A DNA stretch of 64,000 bases. Origin: Trametopsis cervina. Lineage: Eukaryota > Basidiomycota > Agaricomycetes > Polyporales > Irpicaceae. Made by a program: the position numbers and the translations under genes. The stretch spans positions 1-64,000 of the forward strand of contig MU278392.1 in the NCBI GenBank assembly GCA_022385755.1, read 5' to 3'. Position 1 is the first letter of the stretch. The number at the start of each line of letters is the position of its first letter. Below the pieces are notes generated by a model. It made no database searches. It saw nothing but the letters and a program-made list of their open reading frames with translations, and was not told the DNA's origin. Below, in pieces: positions 44,686 to 57,977 of the stretch.

Positions 44686-45851
44686 TGTTGTTATCGTCGG
44701 TTGCGTATGCGTAGAGGCCGGTGCGTGCAGTGCGATGTGTGCGGGTGAGAGGACGGGCTCTGAGCTGCTGGGGGAGAGCCCTACTCCGCCCCGTGCCCTC
44801 GTACTTATACGGCGTCCATCCCCAGCGGAAAGGCTACACGGCTGTGTCGTGTCGATTGCGCCACGAAGGCTGAGGATAGGACGTGTCAGCGTGTTACGCC
44901 TCCTGAACACGCACGAATAGTCCGCTGCGCCCGCGAACTGCGCAGAGCGGTGGAGAACCTCCCAGAACCATCAGGCGCCCACACCCAATCTTATCCTGGC
45001 GCTACGGCGGCCGTGGGTCATCGGGAATGCTGCCATTGGCTTGTGTGTAGGGCTTGTGTCTGATGTCCGATACGATACTGTAGTCTGTCTTCAAATTCGT
45101 GCGACGGGCGAACAAAGCTCGTCTGACTGGGCAGAGCCGGCGTGTCATTAGTAATCAAGCACACCTCCAATTGCTCTCTAATCGCTCTCTAATCTCGTTT
45201 GCCTAGGCGGCTCGAGCTGCCTGTGACGTCGGAGAGCTTCTTGTGAGCAGAAAAGAGGATGTAAGCTCGGCCGATGGACAAGGATAGGACAGCACTTACA
45301 TACACCAACCGGTCTCGGGTGAACACAACCAAAGATACTAGGCGGTCTGCGGACGAGCCGTACAAGGCTGTAAGGTCAGGCCTTGGCCGGCTCGTCCTTT
45401 CTATAAGGCCACCAATCGGTTTCATTGCATACGCAGTCCATATCCAAGCAAACTGGCCTGCGGAGAGGTTGTGCGGCGATCTGACCTGAGGGGATTCTGC
45501 TCAGCCAACCACCGGACGATGCTTGTGCTCTCTGCGTTGCTGCTGCGACGCGTGCGCGGTCTCCGCAGCAACACAGAGCCCATGGCAACATTCGCCGTGA
45601 GGGCGGGATGGAGGTCGGAGGACGCGTTTGTGTGTGTCGTGAGGAGGTCGCCAGAGAGAAAATTCAAGTGAAAGTAATTATTAGTAGACGCCCGATTATT
45701 GCATCGGGTCCGGTCAGCGAGTGGCGACTTGACTCTGCCTCCTACCGCCACCTCCCGCCACCGTTCCCTTCCTCCCCCTCACTCTCAGGCCACCCATTGC
45801 TGGCAGGCTAACCTGCGTGCGGCCTGCGCGGCCCACCCAAAATTGCTATCG
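44686..45851. other. Intergenic between divergent genes
   Basis: Promoters of the Ser/Pro-rich gene and of the TFIIE gene. Overlapping frames of about 60-130 codons occur on both strands but lack support. Confidence 0.5.
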
Positions 45852-47676
45852 ATGATGTCTCTATCCTCGCTCGCGAAGGAAGACCAGGAGGCGCTACGGC
45901 TGCTCGTGCAGCACGTCCTGCGCGCGTTCTATGAGCCGCGGTTTACGGTCGTTGTGGACCAGCTTGTACGGCATACTGTGTACGTGTGCGAGTGTTGTGT
46001 TTTGGACCCTTTTTGTGTGTATGTGGCATGTGGAGGTGAGGACTGACGCAGTGCAGGATCAAGGACGATGACCTCGCGGGGCGCATGGGCCTTGCACTCA
46101 AGGAGCTCGGAAAGGTCATGGCTGTGCTTGAGAACGACAGGCTCATACGCGTGTATGTCTCTTCCTTTTTCTCTACGATTCTAGGTGAGCTGAACGAACA
46201 CACGCGCGTCGGTAGATACCGCCAGAACGAGCTCAAGGAGGGCGCGCAGCGGTCCGTCGGCCGTCAATACTATTACATCGACTACCAACACTTTTGCAAC
46301 GTCGTCAAATGGCGCGTGGCGGAGATGCATCGCCGGATAGACACCACCCTGCGCAACGTGAGCTCCCACCCTCTCCCTCTCCCGGCTTACAGTTGAAACA
46401 GCCCTACTTCAAGCAACTCGACAACAAGGGGTACATCTGCCCGCAGTGCGGCAAGTCCTTCTCGCCGCTCGAGGTCGACAAGCTCGTCGACCATATGGCT
46501 GGCACGTTCAACTGCGACATCTGCCACGCGGAGCTGACCGACAACGAGAACGCGGAGAGCGTCCGGGGCAGCCAGGACCGCATGCAACGCTTTAACCGGC
46601 AGATGCGCTTCATTCGCGAGGGTCTGCGCAGATCAGAGGACATGGTCATGCCTGCGTGAGCACCGCTCTCTTTCTGGTTTATGCATCATCCGCGCGCAGT
46701 GTTGCTAAATGCATATGCGGCAATCAGGTTCGACGTCGCACTCTGGATCAAAACACACATCATCGACGTCGAGCGCGCCAAAGCAGCAGCAGCCTCCGGC
46801 GGGCTCAAGTTCGCGGGCGCAGGGGGTGACGGCGCGCCGCAGGCGGACGCCATCGGAGTCGTGCTGAGCGTGGACAAGGACGAGGCGACGCAGCGCGCAG
46901 AGCGGGACCGCGCGGCGGCGGCGAAGCGCATGCAGAACGTGCTCCCTGCGTGGCATCTCAAAAGTACGATCTCGGGCGACCTCACCGCGCTCGGCGTGCG
47001 CGAGGAAGAGGACAAGGACGCAACGGAACGTTTGCCGTCTTCGAACGATGCGATCCTCCGCGGCCTCGCCCCTGCGGCGTCTGCCGCACAGGATGATGCG
47101 CCGCAGACGATGGGCCGAGGCGGGGAGGAGGTGAAACCTGACGTTGTGCTAGACCGTGAGGCCGACTGTGAGTTGCTTGCTCCTTCCCCTTCCTCTCCCC
47201 TCCTCTCGCCTTTCCCTAATGAACGCACAACGCAATGCAGATTACGACCAATATTACGCCTCGCTCGCCGCGTCCTCCGGCGCACCCCCGGTTCCCTCCC
47301 TCGAGCAGGAAGAAGAGGAGGACGTGAAGCCGTCCGTCGCATACCTCGACTCGCTGAACGCATACCGCAAGCGCTCACGGTCACGCTCCGCCGAACGCGG
47401 GCGTGCAAAGACACCAAAGTTGGCGGGGTACGACTCGCCGCACGATGCAGAGCCGCCTGAGCCCGTGGATGCGGCTGGGCAGGCGGCGGATGACCCGATG
47501 GTTTATGGTGAGCGGCGTCTGATCTTGTTGTTGTTCTTTGGATGTTGATGGGCGTGGGTGCGGTTGCAGTGAACGGCGAGCCCGTGCCATTCTCGTCGGT
47601 AACGGACGAGCAGCAGGATCTGATGACGCCAGAGGAGTATGAGGCGTGGTGGGAGGTCGCGAAGGCGCGGCTGTGA
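45852..47676 (+). CDS. TFA1: Transcription initiation factor TFIIE, alpha subunit
   Basis: Seven exons (45852-45979, 46057-46152, 46216-46357, 46402-46655, 46728-47167, 47241-47507, 47570-47676) give 477 residues. The N-terminal winged-helix reads LVQHVLRAFYEPRFTVVVDQ, then KDDDLAGRMGLALKELGKVM, then YRQNELKEGAQ and YYYIDYQHFCNVVKWRVAEM. The zinc ribbon follows: YICPQCGKSFSPLE and FNCDICHAEL, with all four cysteines. The acidic, Ser-rich C-terminal half ends VPFSSVTDEQQDLMTPEEYE. TFIIE alpha joins TFIIE beta and TFIIH at RNA polymerase II promoters. Intron 3 can end at two AGs 9 nt apart (46392 or 46401), giving 480 or 477 residues. Two consecutive ATGs mark the start. Confidence 0.92.
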
Positions 47677-48346
47677 GTGAGGTGAGATTGTGTGCATAGA
47701 CTGAATACAGGACGCAGGATGCAAAGTGTACAGTACCTCTCTGTGTAGATACAGATTAAGTTTAAGACTGTTGGGTTTAGTTGACATTGACAGTGCTGGC
47801 TTTCAGCCTGTGTTGTGTTTTGGAAGACGCAACAGCAGACACGTTGGTGGGTGATACGGCGAGAAAATATCAGTCAGAACAAGTAAACAGGTCTACAAAT
47901 ACGCAGAATCCATTCTGCAATCTTGTGAAGGGTGTTCCCCCTGGTCGCTTGCGCCTCCTTAGCCATTGACTATTTAATTGCCAGAGCACTCCTGAACGTG
48001 GTCACTAAGCCTAACCGGTTAGTTGTAATGCAGAAATCGACACAGATGCAGTCTGTTGTGGTCGGAAAGATACAGAAGTTGAACCCTTGCCACAACCGCG
48101 ACCCGAAAGTATGTCATGTGACCAGCGGAAGAGGAAGACAGCCCACAATGTTCAAACTTGCGTGTACAATACATGCATGCGTACAATATCAATATATGAC
48201 AAGAACAAAACCGCACACCCCGTGGTATCTTACAAACCGCCCCTTCTCCTTTATTTATTCTTCTAACGATATCGTATACGTATATGCCTCTCGTGAGTAG
48301 CCGTTACACCATAACATAACATTACACCTGCACACCCATCGCGTCC
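47677..48346. other. Intergenic between convergent genes
   Basis: 3' regions only; no gene is seen. Confidence 0.6.
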
Positions 48347-51300
48347 TCACAGACTGCTCTTCTCCGCATCCGCGCCCTGGCCGATGAGATGCAGCATGTG
48401 TTCGACGACCTCCTCCGGCGTCGTGACGTGCCACACGGCGAGCGTGCGCTTGCTACTGTGGCCCACAGCGGTCGTGAACACCGCGTCGCGCTCGATCGCG
48501 AGTTCGAGCGGTGCGAACTTGGCGCTCTGGTCCTGCGAGAGGAGCGTGACGGACAGCGGGGGATCCATCACGATCTTCTTGACGTCGTTGTTGAAGAGAA
48601 GAAGCGCGCGGAACATGTCCTCATCGGTCTAAAAAACTTGGTTAATGAGGGGCTTTTTGGTGGGAAGAGGTGGAAGCGAACCTTGTCGTCACCGGCGCAG
48701 AAGATGAACTCGGCGTCCGGGTTGAAATAGAGGATGCGCTTGACGATCTCGCCCTGTAGACAACTCCGTCAGAGAGTGCCCAAATACATGCACAACGGAT
48801 AACTGACCTTGTTGACGGCTATAGGGCGGACCTCGAGGTTCTTCTTTCCAACGAGAACTACGTACAGCACTCCAATCAGCACAGACATTCGCAGCAAGCA
48901 AGAAGGCCACCGACCTTCGATAGGGCGTTTGCGAGCCAGGTTGTTCTCAAGCAGATCCTGGCACTGACGACATTGGAACAGACTGTCCAACAAATGCATC
49001 GTCAGCTTCGCTATCCCCAAGACGTTTCATGAACATAGCTACGCACCCCCACTCAGGATCACTCGACCTATAATGCCAAGTAATCGAGCTCTTCTTCACT
49101 TCGATCTGACTTCCAGTCGTCCTCTACGCACGTACCATCAGAACCAATCCATGCATCTCCTCAACACACCCACACTCACCTCAGTGTAATACTTGAAGAT
49201 CTCCAACACCTCGCCCATCCAGTCCATATCCAAGTTCTCCGTAAAGTTCGCCCAGGTGTCCGACCCCGGCTCGCGGATGAATCCACCATGCTCCGCGGAC
49301 ATCCCAAGGCCCTTAATATGCCCCAAATGCTGCTCCAAGAACAATTGGTCGCGCCCAGAGATGATGTACACGATGTTCTTCGGGTCCGCCGCGAGCTGTT
49401 CGAGCGCCTTGAGCGTGTTGTCGGAGGGAGTCGCCATACTGGGCACCTTGACGATCGGCGCGAGCGTCCCGTCGTAGTCGAACAGGAACAGTCGCTTCTT
49501 CGCGGACAGGTAGTGCTGCTCGAGCTGGCCCTTCGGGATGAATGGCGTTTGGCGCGCGAGGTTCTGCCCGCCGAGTTGGTCGAGCAGCATCTTGGCGAGC
49601 ATCGCGGCCCAGGTGTGGGAGGTGTGCGTGGTGACCACTTTGTAGAGCTTGGAGTGACGGTCCAGCTTCTCTTCGTCGGACATAGTCAGGCCACGGTGCA
49701 TGGCAGCTGCGACTTCCTGTTTTCGTATGCCGTAGATTAGAAACGAAAGGAAGCGCAAAACCTGACGGTACTCACTCCGAGATTCCATGGGTTGATCTGG
49801 AGCGCTTCTGACATGTTGCTAGAGATACCCATGAACTCAGACAAGATCAACGGGCTGCGTTTCGTCTTCTCCTGTGCGATGACAAATTCCATGGAGGTCG
49901 TGTTCATACCATCGCGAAGAGGAGTGATAACACCGAGGTCAGCGACACTGAGGAGAGCGTAGAACTCGTCCTTTTTGATCGTCTGATGGCTGTACGGCAA
50001 CCCAATAAGTGCGGAACGGTTTGGAAGCACGGTTAGTACGTACTAGTGGTGCACGGGGATGAAATCCAGAGAGCCATACTCTCCGTTGATATGCGCAACA
50101 AGCTCAGAGACTTGTCTCTCGAGCTTGGGCGAATCCGACAGAGCGGGCGAGGTGACCTGGATAAGCACAACGTTGCCTTGCCATTCCGGGTAATCTTGCA
50201 GGAGCTTCTCGAATGCACGGAGCTATAAGGTCACACCTGTCAGTATGATCATATATAGGTTTTAATGATGAAATTACCTTCTGGACAACACCCTTGACGA
50301 CATCAAGTTTATCACGTCCAACGATGATCTTCTTGCCTTCATAGAGAGCGCGTAGGGCTTCAAGCTTGGGCTGAATTCCTGGGCGCTGGCTACACATATA
50401 TCATCCTCAGCACCATGAATATCGCGGCATATCACGGAATGACGTACATGTCTTTTGCAACACGCCCAGCGTCCACGCCAACGGGCGAGTACGCAATATT
50501 CGAGACGTGGCCCTGAACATCGATACCGCCTCTTGCCGTGATCTCGTACCCACAGACACGCACACACGACGACGTGAAATGTCTGGAGTACGAGTACGTC
50601 TGGAAGCAGATGAGGTTCGCGCCGAGCATCCCGTCCAGGATCTCCTTCCGTCTTGGCAAGCATCTGTCACGGACCGAAAGATCGCCGAAATGAGCAACGG
50701 ATGAGAAGAAAGAGCGGGTGTCCGTACCGGAAGACCTCTGAGCTTGGGAATGGCGTGTGCACGAAGAGACCGACGGCTGCATCTGGCAGTGCCTGTCGTA
50801 GTAACAACGGAACTAGGAGGAGGTGATAGTCGTGTATCCAGATAAGGTCACCTGGACAAAGCTATGAGATACGATCCCACGAGTGTGTACTACCAGGAGA
50901 TGGGCTTACCGGGCTTGTACACATCCTGAACGCGTTTGGCGAAGGCCTCGTTGACGGCGGCATATGGTGCCCAATGTTGGTCCGCCGATGCGTACTCAGT
51001 GGCAACGTCTTGCCACAGCAGGTAGTGGAATAGCGGCCAGAGAGCTGCAGGATGAAAAAGTCAATCGACTATTCCTATCGCGGTTTGTTTGAAAAGGTGA
51101 GGTTAAGCAGAGATTGACGTAAACGAGGACAGCTATGCTGACAAGTCGCGATGAAAGCATTCGCAGACGCTCACGAAGCCTCGTGCAAAAATCTCGGCGG
51201 CATTATAGAAGGAGCGCATGGACGAAGATGGCAGTCGAGTTGGATCGTCTTTCCGAATGCAAAAGATGGAATTTACTCCGACTAACATGAAAAATAAAGG

Positions 51301-52032
51301 ATTGAGAGAAAAAAAAGACGTGAGAGAATGGAAAGATGGGAGGGGATGGGAAAGTGTGGAGTCTAGACAGATGAGAACAACGATGACGAAGTACTCACTC
51401 TGTTTGCAATATCCGTCGTAATGACCGTGCGCCTGCTTATCCTCGAGCCAGACCGGAACATAGGTGGTCGGGTTGCCCTCCGTGGGTTCCTCCTTGAGTA
51501 ATTGTTTCCCGCTGGAAAGAACGGTTTCCAGCTCGGTCTTATCTTCTTGCGTTATTGAGCTCGAAGGAACCTTTGCGGATGAGCCCTCGGACTGAGCTGA
51601 TGTGGAAGATGCGTGGATGTCGCCGGTCCATCCGACGAACAGCTGCTCGTGGGTAGCCGCGAGCGACGAGATGCCGCTGACCATTGCAGAATGCCCGTAA
51701 CGAGTGCCGATCTGCCATTGCGATTTGGGCTCAGAGGGCGTGGCCTCTGTCGGCGAAGGAGGAATGTCGGAGGGGTGGGCCGGAGGAGTCTGGGGCGGGC
51801 TAGGGATGCCAGGCTGGGCCCCGTTGGTGTGCCCGTTTGCACCGTTGAGTGGTTTTCTGGAGAGCTCGGCAGTGATGGGGAGGTAATGGGCGACGTGAAT
51901 GATTCGTCCTGAGAGGGGAATGCCCTTTGCGCGATGACTCTCCTCGAGCTTCTGCACTTGCGAGCGTACGTCCTCGAGGGAGTACTCGTTGCGCTTTCGT
52001 GGTTCGGAGAAGCTGTCCATGTTGTATCGCAA
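48347..52032 (-). CDS. TPS2: Trehalose-6-phosphate phosphatase, TPS2-type (GT20-like plus phosphatase domain)
   Basis: This multi-exon gene reads leftward from MRYNMDSFSEPRKRNEYS at 52032. The N-terminal GT20-like domain is recognisable: GRIIHVAHYLPITAEL, LWPLFHYLLWQD, DLIWIHDYHLLLVPLLLR, VGLFVHTPFPSSEVFRCL, LICFQTYSYSRHF and KKIIVGRDKLDVVKGV, then VITPLRDGMNTTSMEFV and EFMGISSNMSEALQINPWN. The phosphatase domain follows with RLFLFDYDGTLAPIVK (the catalytic DxDGT), YIISGRDQLFLEQHLG and GLGMSAEHGGFIREPGS, ending VEHMLHLIGQGADAEKSSL. The intact DxDGT indicates an active trehalose-6-phosphate phosphatase rather than a Tps3/Tsl1-like regulatory subunit. HYLPIT replaces the NRLP-type nucleotide-sugar motif, so synthase activity is unlikely. 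A Pro/Gly/Asn-rich insertion of about 50 residues sits near residues 60-110. A TATAAG-type box lies about 115 nt upstream. Confidence 0.9.
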
Positions 52033-54518
52033 GTCTGCCCTTGCGTTGGGTGGGGAGACCTCGGGTGCGGCGAGGTCGGGGTGGAGGAGGTGGTGGTAGG
52101 GGTGATGAAGAAAAAAGGATGGACGGCTGAGGGTGAGGCAGAACTTATAAGGGATCGAGCGGATATCGAGGAGAGATCTTTACGTGTGGTACGGGGACGA
52201 TCTAGAAGCAGGTGAGGAGCGCAGAAATAGTGGGCAGTCACGACGAGCACGGCCAAAGCTGCTATCGACCAGCATACACTACCCAAAAAGGAAACTACGC
52301 CTTTTACGCCACGTGATTATCATCGCACACGTCATATCTCAGACATGGGCGTCTAGTACTCCGCAACGCCTTCGCCGTTTCCTCGTAGAAATCATTGCCC
52401 GTTCAGGAAGGCAAGATCGTTGGCAGCCGCGGCGATCCACGCACGGTCGCTCTACGCGTCGCGCTAGCCCATGCCTCTTGCCCCCAGCAGTTATTCTGCC
52501 CGACGCACGGTCTTTCTCGCTGTCCCAAATCAAGGACGATGCGGGATCATCGTACGGCGATCCAGCGGTCCGGACATTCCTCGGTCACGTAATATTTGCT
52601 CAACCGGGAATCCAGTCCCGGATTTGTTTCGCCACGCATGGAATTGATCAATGAGCCGTCTGCAGCACCGTAGATTGCTGCAGCTGGGTATATTCTCATG
52701 GACGGTATCACAAGCGTGAATACATGCCATCGTGTGATCATAGTTACTGAATAGTGATCAGTCGACACAGCACACTCCCCTCACTTGTCTTTATAAAGTC
52801 TAACACTAACTGCGCCGTGTTGCAGGGTCCTACTTACCATGCATTTCAGTTTCCCCGAGAATACCAAGCTCTGTACCGCCGGCGAAAGCAAGGAAGAACT
52901 CTATGGAACATCATGAGCATCTCTATCCCGTAGTGAGGAAATCAGTCAACAGGGTGTATGTAACGGCAGCCACTAAGGATGAAGGTACTGCGCGGGAATA
53001 CTTTCACCAGAAAGCTTGAAAGTGTGGGATCAGTCTATAACGCGTGCGTCCTCATACACGCATATGGACATAGTGCATGCTGGTCTCAGCATCGATAGAC
53101 ACCCACCCGGTCGCCGCGTACTCGTGATTCTACCAAGTGAGTCAACAGGACCGTACGAACGGCCCGCCATGGTGGTATGTCGTATCTGCAAAGATTGGTA
53201 TTAGCAGCCAACATACTTAAAGAATCCGTCCGTTAGCAAGGACGATACTGAATATGATTGAATAGAGCTGCAGTGCAATTTGATGAAGTCATTTCCGAGA
53301 TTCTCTCTGGCGGTCCGCAGTGCCTGACGCCACAACTCTGGCGCTAAAGGCCTTGTGGCGTTCTATGCTGGAACACAGTGAATGATCCCTTGGAGCGGAT
53401 TGGTAGTAGCTTCGTCGCGTGGGATCTACTCTGTTTGCAGTTCAACAGTATACACTCTTCAGCCTGCTAACGAGTACTCACAACCTGGTCACGAGCTAGA
53501 CTGAGCCAGTAGTCAGAGAATATAGCTTCGGTTCTCGTCCAAAGAGTGTCATACAGAAACCAACTGGTTGTCGTTCTGTCTGACCACTGGCACAGTGCGC
53601 TTTGAGCGATGACGGGAGGCAGCTGTTGGATATTTGCGCCCAAGAAAAGAACCTTAGGCTCACCGGACGTGAGACCAAACAGACGAACAGGTGAAAACGA
53701 CGTTCCTTATTTATCACCGGTTATCCTGGCGTGAAACGTGGAGGTACCTTGGTTTACCGAAGACTCCTAAAGATTAGAGAGAGAGGCTGTTTGGGTTCAG
53801 CAGTGTGGGCGCAGAACCGAAAGAAGCTTGGCTAACATGAATGTCATCGGCAGACAGCTTAAGCTCGAGAATCCAGTATTTAGTATTGTATCACAACGAC
53901 TGCTATAGCATCTGCTACTGTTCGGATTGTTCTCATAGTGGAAGTGAGCTGCCAGCCAATAGTCGCGAAGTTTGTATGAAGGTAGCTGCTGTGCACTATC
54001 ATGGAAAAGACAGCTAGGCAATGAGTGCTTGTAGACCGATTGTTCGGTCCTGAGACTTACCTCTGACAAAGAAAATGCGAGGCATACTGTTATCGATGCA
54101 TCGCGAGCCTGCGATGCTCGCTTCACCAGGTGTATCTGAGAAATGTAAGGAATGCATCAAAGACTTCTCAACGTACCCAAAGATTGCGAGCTGTTGTGGG
54201 ATTGAGCTCGTGCATCCCGGTATACTGGCATCGCCTCCCTTAATGATGGTCTCTAGTGCAGAAACGATGTTGACGATGTATATATGTCTCGCTTCATTCC
54301 GTCGACATGGACGGTTCGAGTGCTGCATATGACGGGCTCAAGGGCGTTCAACGCAAACAGCAATAGAAGTTACGTAAACGCGTTCAAAGTCAGGTCCCAA
54401 CTCCGACCGCTCTGAGCGCCGAAAATTAGCTCGCTCATTGGCGACTTTCGTTTTGGACCGTCTCGCTGTCGTCTCTTCGCACGCTCTCTATCACTCGCAA
54501 AGCTCCCTTTTTGACAGC
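52033..54518. other. Gene-poor 2.4 kb stretch with possible relict minus-strand exons
   Basis: No intact gene is found. Between 53,510 and 54,330 the minus strand shows protein-like pieces flanked by plausible splice sites but interrupted by stops, for example VLFLGANIQQLPPVIAQSAL near 53660-53600 and VSALETIIKGGDASIPGCTS near 54280-54220. I could not assign a family. Confidence 0.4.
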
Positions 54519-56818
54519 ATGGACGTCGACATGAAGATGAAGGATGAGATTGAAGACAAGGAGCGCGACAGGGAAAGGGATCGTGACGCGGACCGGGCCA
54601 GGGATAGGGACACTAGACGCGAACGAGACCTCAAGGACAGGGAAAGAGAGAGGGACCGCGACCGTGAGCGTGACAGGGAGCGCGACAGGCGGGAGGCTGG
54701 TAGGTCAGTCGGCGTCCGTTTCTTTCTAGGCTCTCATATGCTCACAGGACGTAGCCGTCGCTCGGACCACTGGGAACCTGAAGAACGAAGGAACGGTGAC
54801 GTGAGTCCAGCACCTGTACGAAAGACGCACGAAAGCACCTCTGACCAATACTTCCAGCGCCGTAGACGTTCGCGTAGCAGGTCGCGGTCGAGGAAGCGTT
54901 CTGCTTCCCCGCGTCGTCGTGTGCGTCGCTCGCACTCTCGCACCAAATCTCGCAGCCGCTCGCGCTCGCGCTCCCGTAGCCGCGACCGTCGCGGCACGGA
55001 CTCGTTCGCGAGATCTCTCGGCGGCCCGATGAACGCACCGCACGAAGAGGCTGTCGAATTTGCGAAACAGAGCAAGAGAGAAAACCGGGTCTACGTCGGC
55101 AATCTCAGCTACGACGTCAAGTACAGGGACCTGATGGAATTCATGAGGGGAGGTGGGTGGGGGAATCCCAGATTAGTTTTTCATGTTCGAGTGCGGTGGT
55201 GTGGGGGTGGCGTTCCGAGGACAGTTGTGTTACTTGAGGCTGCGGAAGCGTTTCCAAGTTTTCTGGCTTAGTCGTTGAGGATGGGGTTTGAGTTTGCGAG
55301 GACAGTTATTGATGGGAGCTTTCTTTTGGGGTTTAATAGCTGGTGAGGTTCTCTTCGCCGAAGTACTCGTTACTCCCACCGGCGTTAGCAAAGGATGCGG
55401 GTGAGTCTCAACCCCCTGACCGTCGCATATTGACCAATATAGCTCATTCCTTTTGCGTAGAATTGTGGAGTTTGCATCTGCAGAAGATGCCCAGCGGGCC
55501 GTTCGTGAGCTATCCGAACAAGCCATGCTAGGGCGCCCAGTCTTCATCCGTGAGGTACGTACATATTACTGCGTGTTTGAAGTAAGTACTGACGTTGGTC
55601 TAGGATCGTGAGCATGAATCCAGATTCGGTGCGACACCTGTCCCAGGTAAGATCGGTATGGCAATGGCCGGACAGGGTCTGCATGCTGCACCTCCTCCTC
55701 GACCGGCCTCGCACAATTACTTCGGCTCAGGGTCGAACCCCGGAAACCAACTCTATGTTGGCAATGTACGTACTTAGCTTCTGTGAAAACTTAGCACCTG
55801 TTAATATTCGGACTTCAGTTACCGTACCAAGCGGGCTGGCAGGACTTGAAGGACCTGTTCCGTTCGGCAGGCAACATCATTCGCGCGGATATCAACATTG
55901 GTGCAGATGGACGCCCGAAGGGCTCTGGCACGGTGATATTTGAGACTGCTAAGGATGCTCAGCAGGCCATTAGTACGTCAATTTATCTATTCGATAGCTA
56001 TGATTCTCATCGTCTTGCTCTGTAGGCATGTACAATGGATTTGACTGGTATGGTCGAACCCTGGAGGTCCGAGAGGTACGTGCCAGTATAACCTTCCATG
56101 ACTGTGTCCTGATGAATGTTATGTTGTTTATAGGATCGTTATGCGGGGCTTTCTGGCCCTGGTTCATACCGCGGAGGCACTCGTGGTGGACTTCGCGGCG
56201 GTCTCCGTGGCGGAGGAGGCTTCAGAGGTGGGATTCGCGGGGGCTTCCGTGGAGGCTTCGGCGGCGGCGCTGCTGGCAGAGACTTCTCCAGTCAAGACTT
56301 GTACGCCGACTACTCTGGCCCTGACCAAGCTGGTCCAGGAGCTGGCAGTTACGGTGGTAACGGTTATGCCGCTGGAGGTGCCTACCCAGGCTTCGACGCT
56401 GAGCCCAGCCAGCAGATCATGGTCAGAAATGTACGTCATCTTCCCAAATTTGTACGAGATCTATGTAATTAACATCCCATTATCAGTTGCCCTGGTCCAC
56501 AGCAAATGAGGATTTGGTCGAGTTATTCGAGACTACGGGTCAGGTAGAGCTTGCGGAGATTCTGTTCGAAGGCACACGGTCGAAGGGATGCGGTGTGGTG
56601 CAATTTGCACAGGTCGCTGAGGCTGAGACTGCCATTGGTATGTCATGCTACGTTATCTTGTAAAACCAGCTGCTGATCTCTCTCCAGCTAAATTCCAGCA
56701 ATATATGTATGGAGGCAGGCCGCTCGACGTCCGCTTCAATGACCGCTGGCACACATTCACCCCGACTGCTGCCAAGGGCGGACAAGCAGCAGCCCCCATG
56801 CAAACCGATGCTGTCTAA
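54519..56818 (+). CDS. SR-like RNA-binding protein with three RRMs (Gbp2/Hrb1-type)
   Basis: Eleven exons (54519-54699, 54748-54800, 54858-55152, 55340-55400, 55461-55554, 55604-55765, 55819-55972, 56026-56075, 56134-56430, 56487-56637, 56688-56818) give 542 residues. The N-terminus is a long run of alternating Arg with Asp/Glu, followed by RS dipeptides (RSRSRSRSRKRS). RRM1 starts NRVYVGNLSYDVKYRDLMEF with RNP1 as SKGCGIVEFASAED. RRM2 starts NQLYVGNLPYQAGWQDLKDL with KGSGTVIFETAKDA. An RGG-rich linker (RGGTRGGLRGG) precedes RRM3 (IMVRNLPWSTANEDLVELF, SKGCGVVQFAQVAE). This order matches Gbp2/Hrb1-type shuttling proteins that accompany mRNA from splicing to export. The RGG linker would be a substrate for arginine methylation. 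Start chosen at the ATG before DVDMKMKDEI. Confidence 0.88.
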
Positions 56819-57977
56819 CCTCTCCTCGTCGTTCGTTCGAACCCTTTCTTTTTCGACCGCCATCGTGCGTCTCCGTTCTCGTGTGCTTGCTGACGATTCC
56901 GTCAAACGTGCCATAGTAAAAATTATAGTAGTTCTGTAGCTGTCAATATCGTTCACTCACTGCCAAATGAAGTTGCACCTCTCAGCTTATATATGCGGAC
57001 ATGGATGTTTGGCGGGCGATTGGCGAACACGAGGTGAGCTGTTACCTGCATGCGAGACTTGTTGTGCTACGAGACGGTTCTATAGCGATATCGCAACAAG
57101 ACCATTCGCGGGTTCAAGTATATCAGACCGTCCAGTTTTTTTGTGGTTGTTACTAATAAACATGCAGAGGACAAGGAAGGTCGCCCGTAGCCTACACGAT
57201 CGCACCGCATCACCGCCGCGGTAGAGATGAATAGCGTCTGAGCGCATTAGGCCGGTGACATGGAGTATGGTATCATATTGGTACGTTCTTCTAAAGCATG
57301 GAGAACGACGTGTTCACCCACACTGAGGACTATGCTAGCAATCCGCCGCCAACAAGTGATGGGCTTGACACTATTGCGTTACAGAACCCGCAGCGTGTCG
57401 GGCAATACTTTGAAGTGCACACTGGCGATGTTCACTGAAATAGACCGTATCCGCTGATTTGCCCGGCGGGTACCTGATTCACCATGAAGCAACTATCCGG
57501 CAATGGATGCAGCGTTTCTCGATTGCATCCTCTTGCGCCAAACTTTCCCTATGAGGAGGCTATATTCGACGAGGATCGACCCGCTGCCTGCGGGAGAAGG
57601 CCCACATTAGCCCTGTTTCCGCTTCTGAGTGGGGGCCTTCAGAGCGCATAACCACATCTATCTGTCTGCGCTTGAGCCTGGACCTACATATATTCTTGTT
57701 TTGGCCGTACCGACGTGCGGCTCCTCCGATCACATACGCGGCTGACCTTTTCGGGCTGTGACGCAAGTTCATTCTTGGACCGGAAGCTGTTTTGCATCCT
57801 CATGCAGCTTCGTTGCATGCCGTCTGTGAGTGCAGAGCCGATGTACGTCAAGAAGGTACCCAGAATGTGAAGACCAGAACATTATATAAACCGGTGAGAA
57901 ATGACTTGAAACCGATACCAACAACTTTTCCCAGCTGCTACCTCACATACACAATACACACCCACACCTCACACATC
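56819..57977. promoter_or_regulatory. Intergenic; TATA box for the secreted repeat protein
   Basis: The only feature I can support is TATATAAA at 57883-57890, 88 nt before the ATG at 57978, with a CA-rich leader (ACACACCCACACCTCACACA). The rest shows no gene. Confidence 0.5.

Noticed and set aside
46686..47417. 243-codon minus-strand frame
   Set aside because: It is antisense to TFIIE exons 5 and 6, which carry the expected acidic C-terminal half; a GC shadow.
51552..52286. 244-codon minus-strand frame overlapping the start of the TPS2-type gene
   Set aside because: It runs in another frame of the first exon; the in-frame reading gives conserved GT20 sequence instead.
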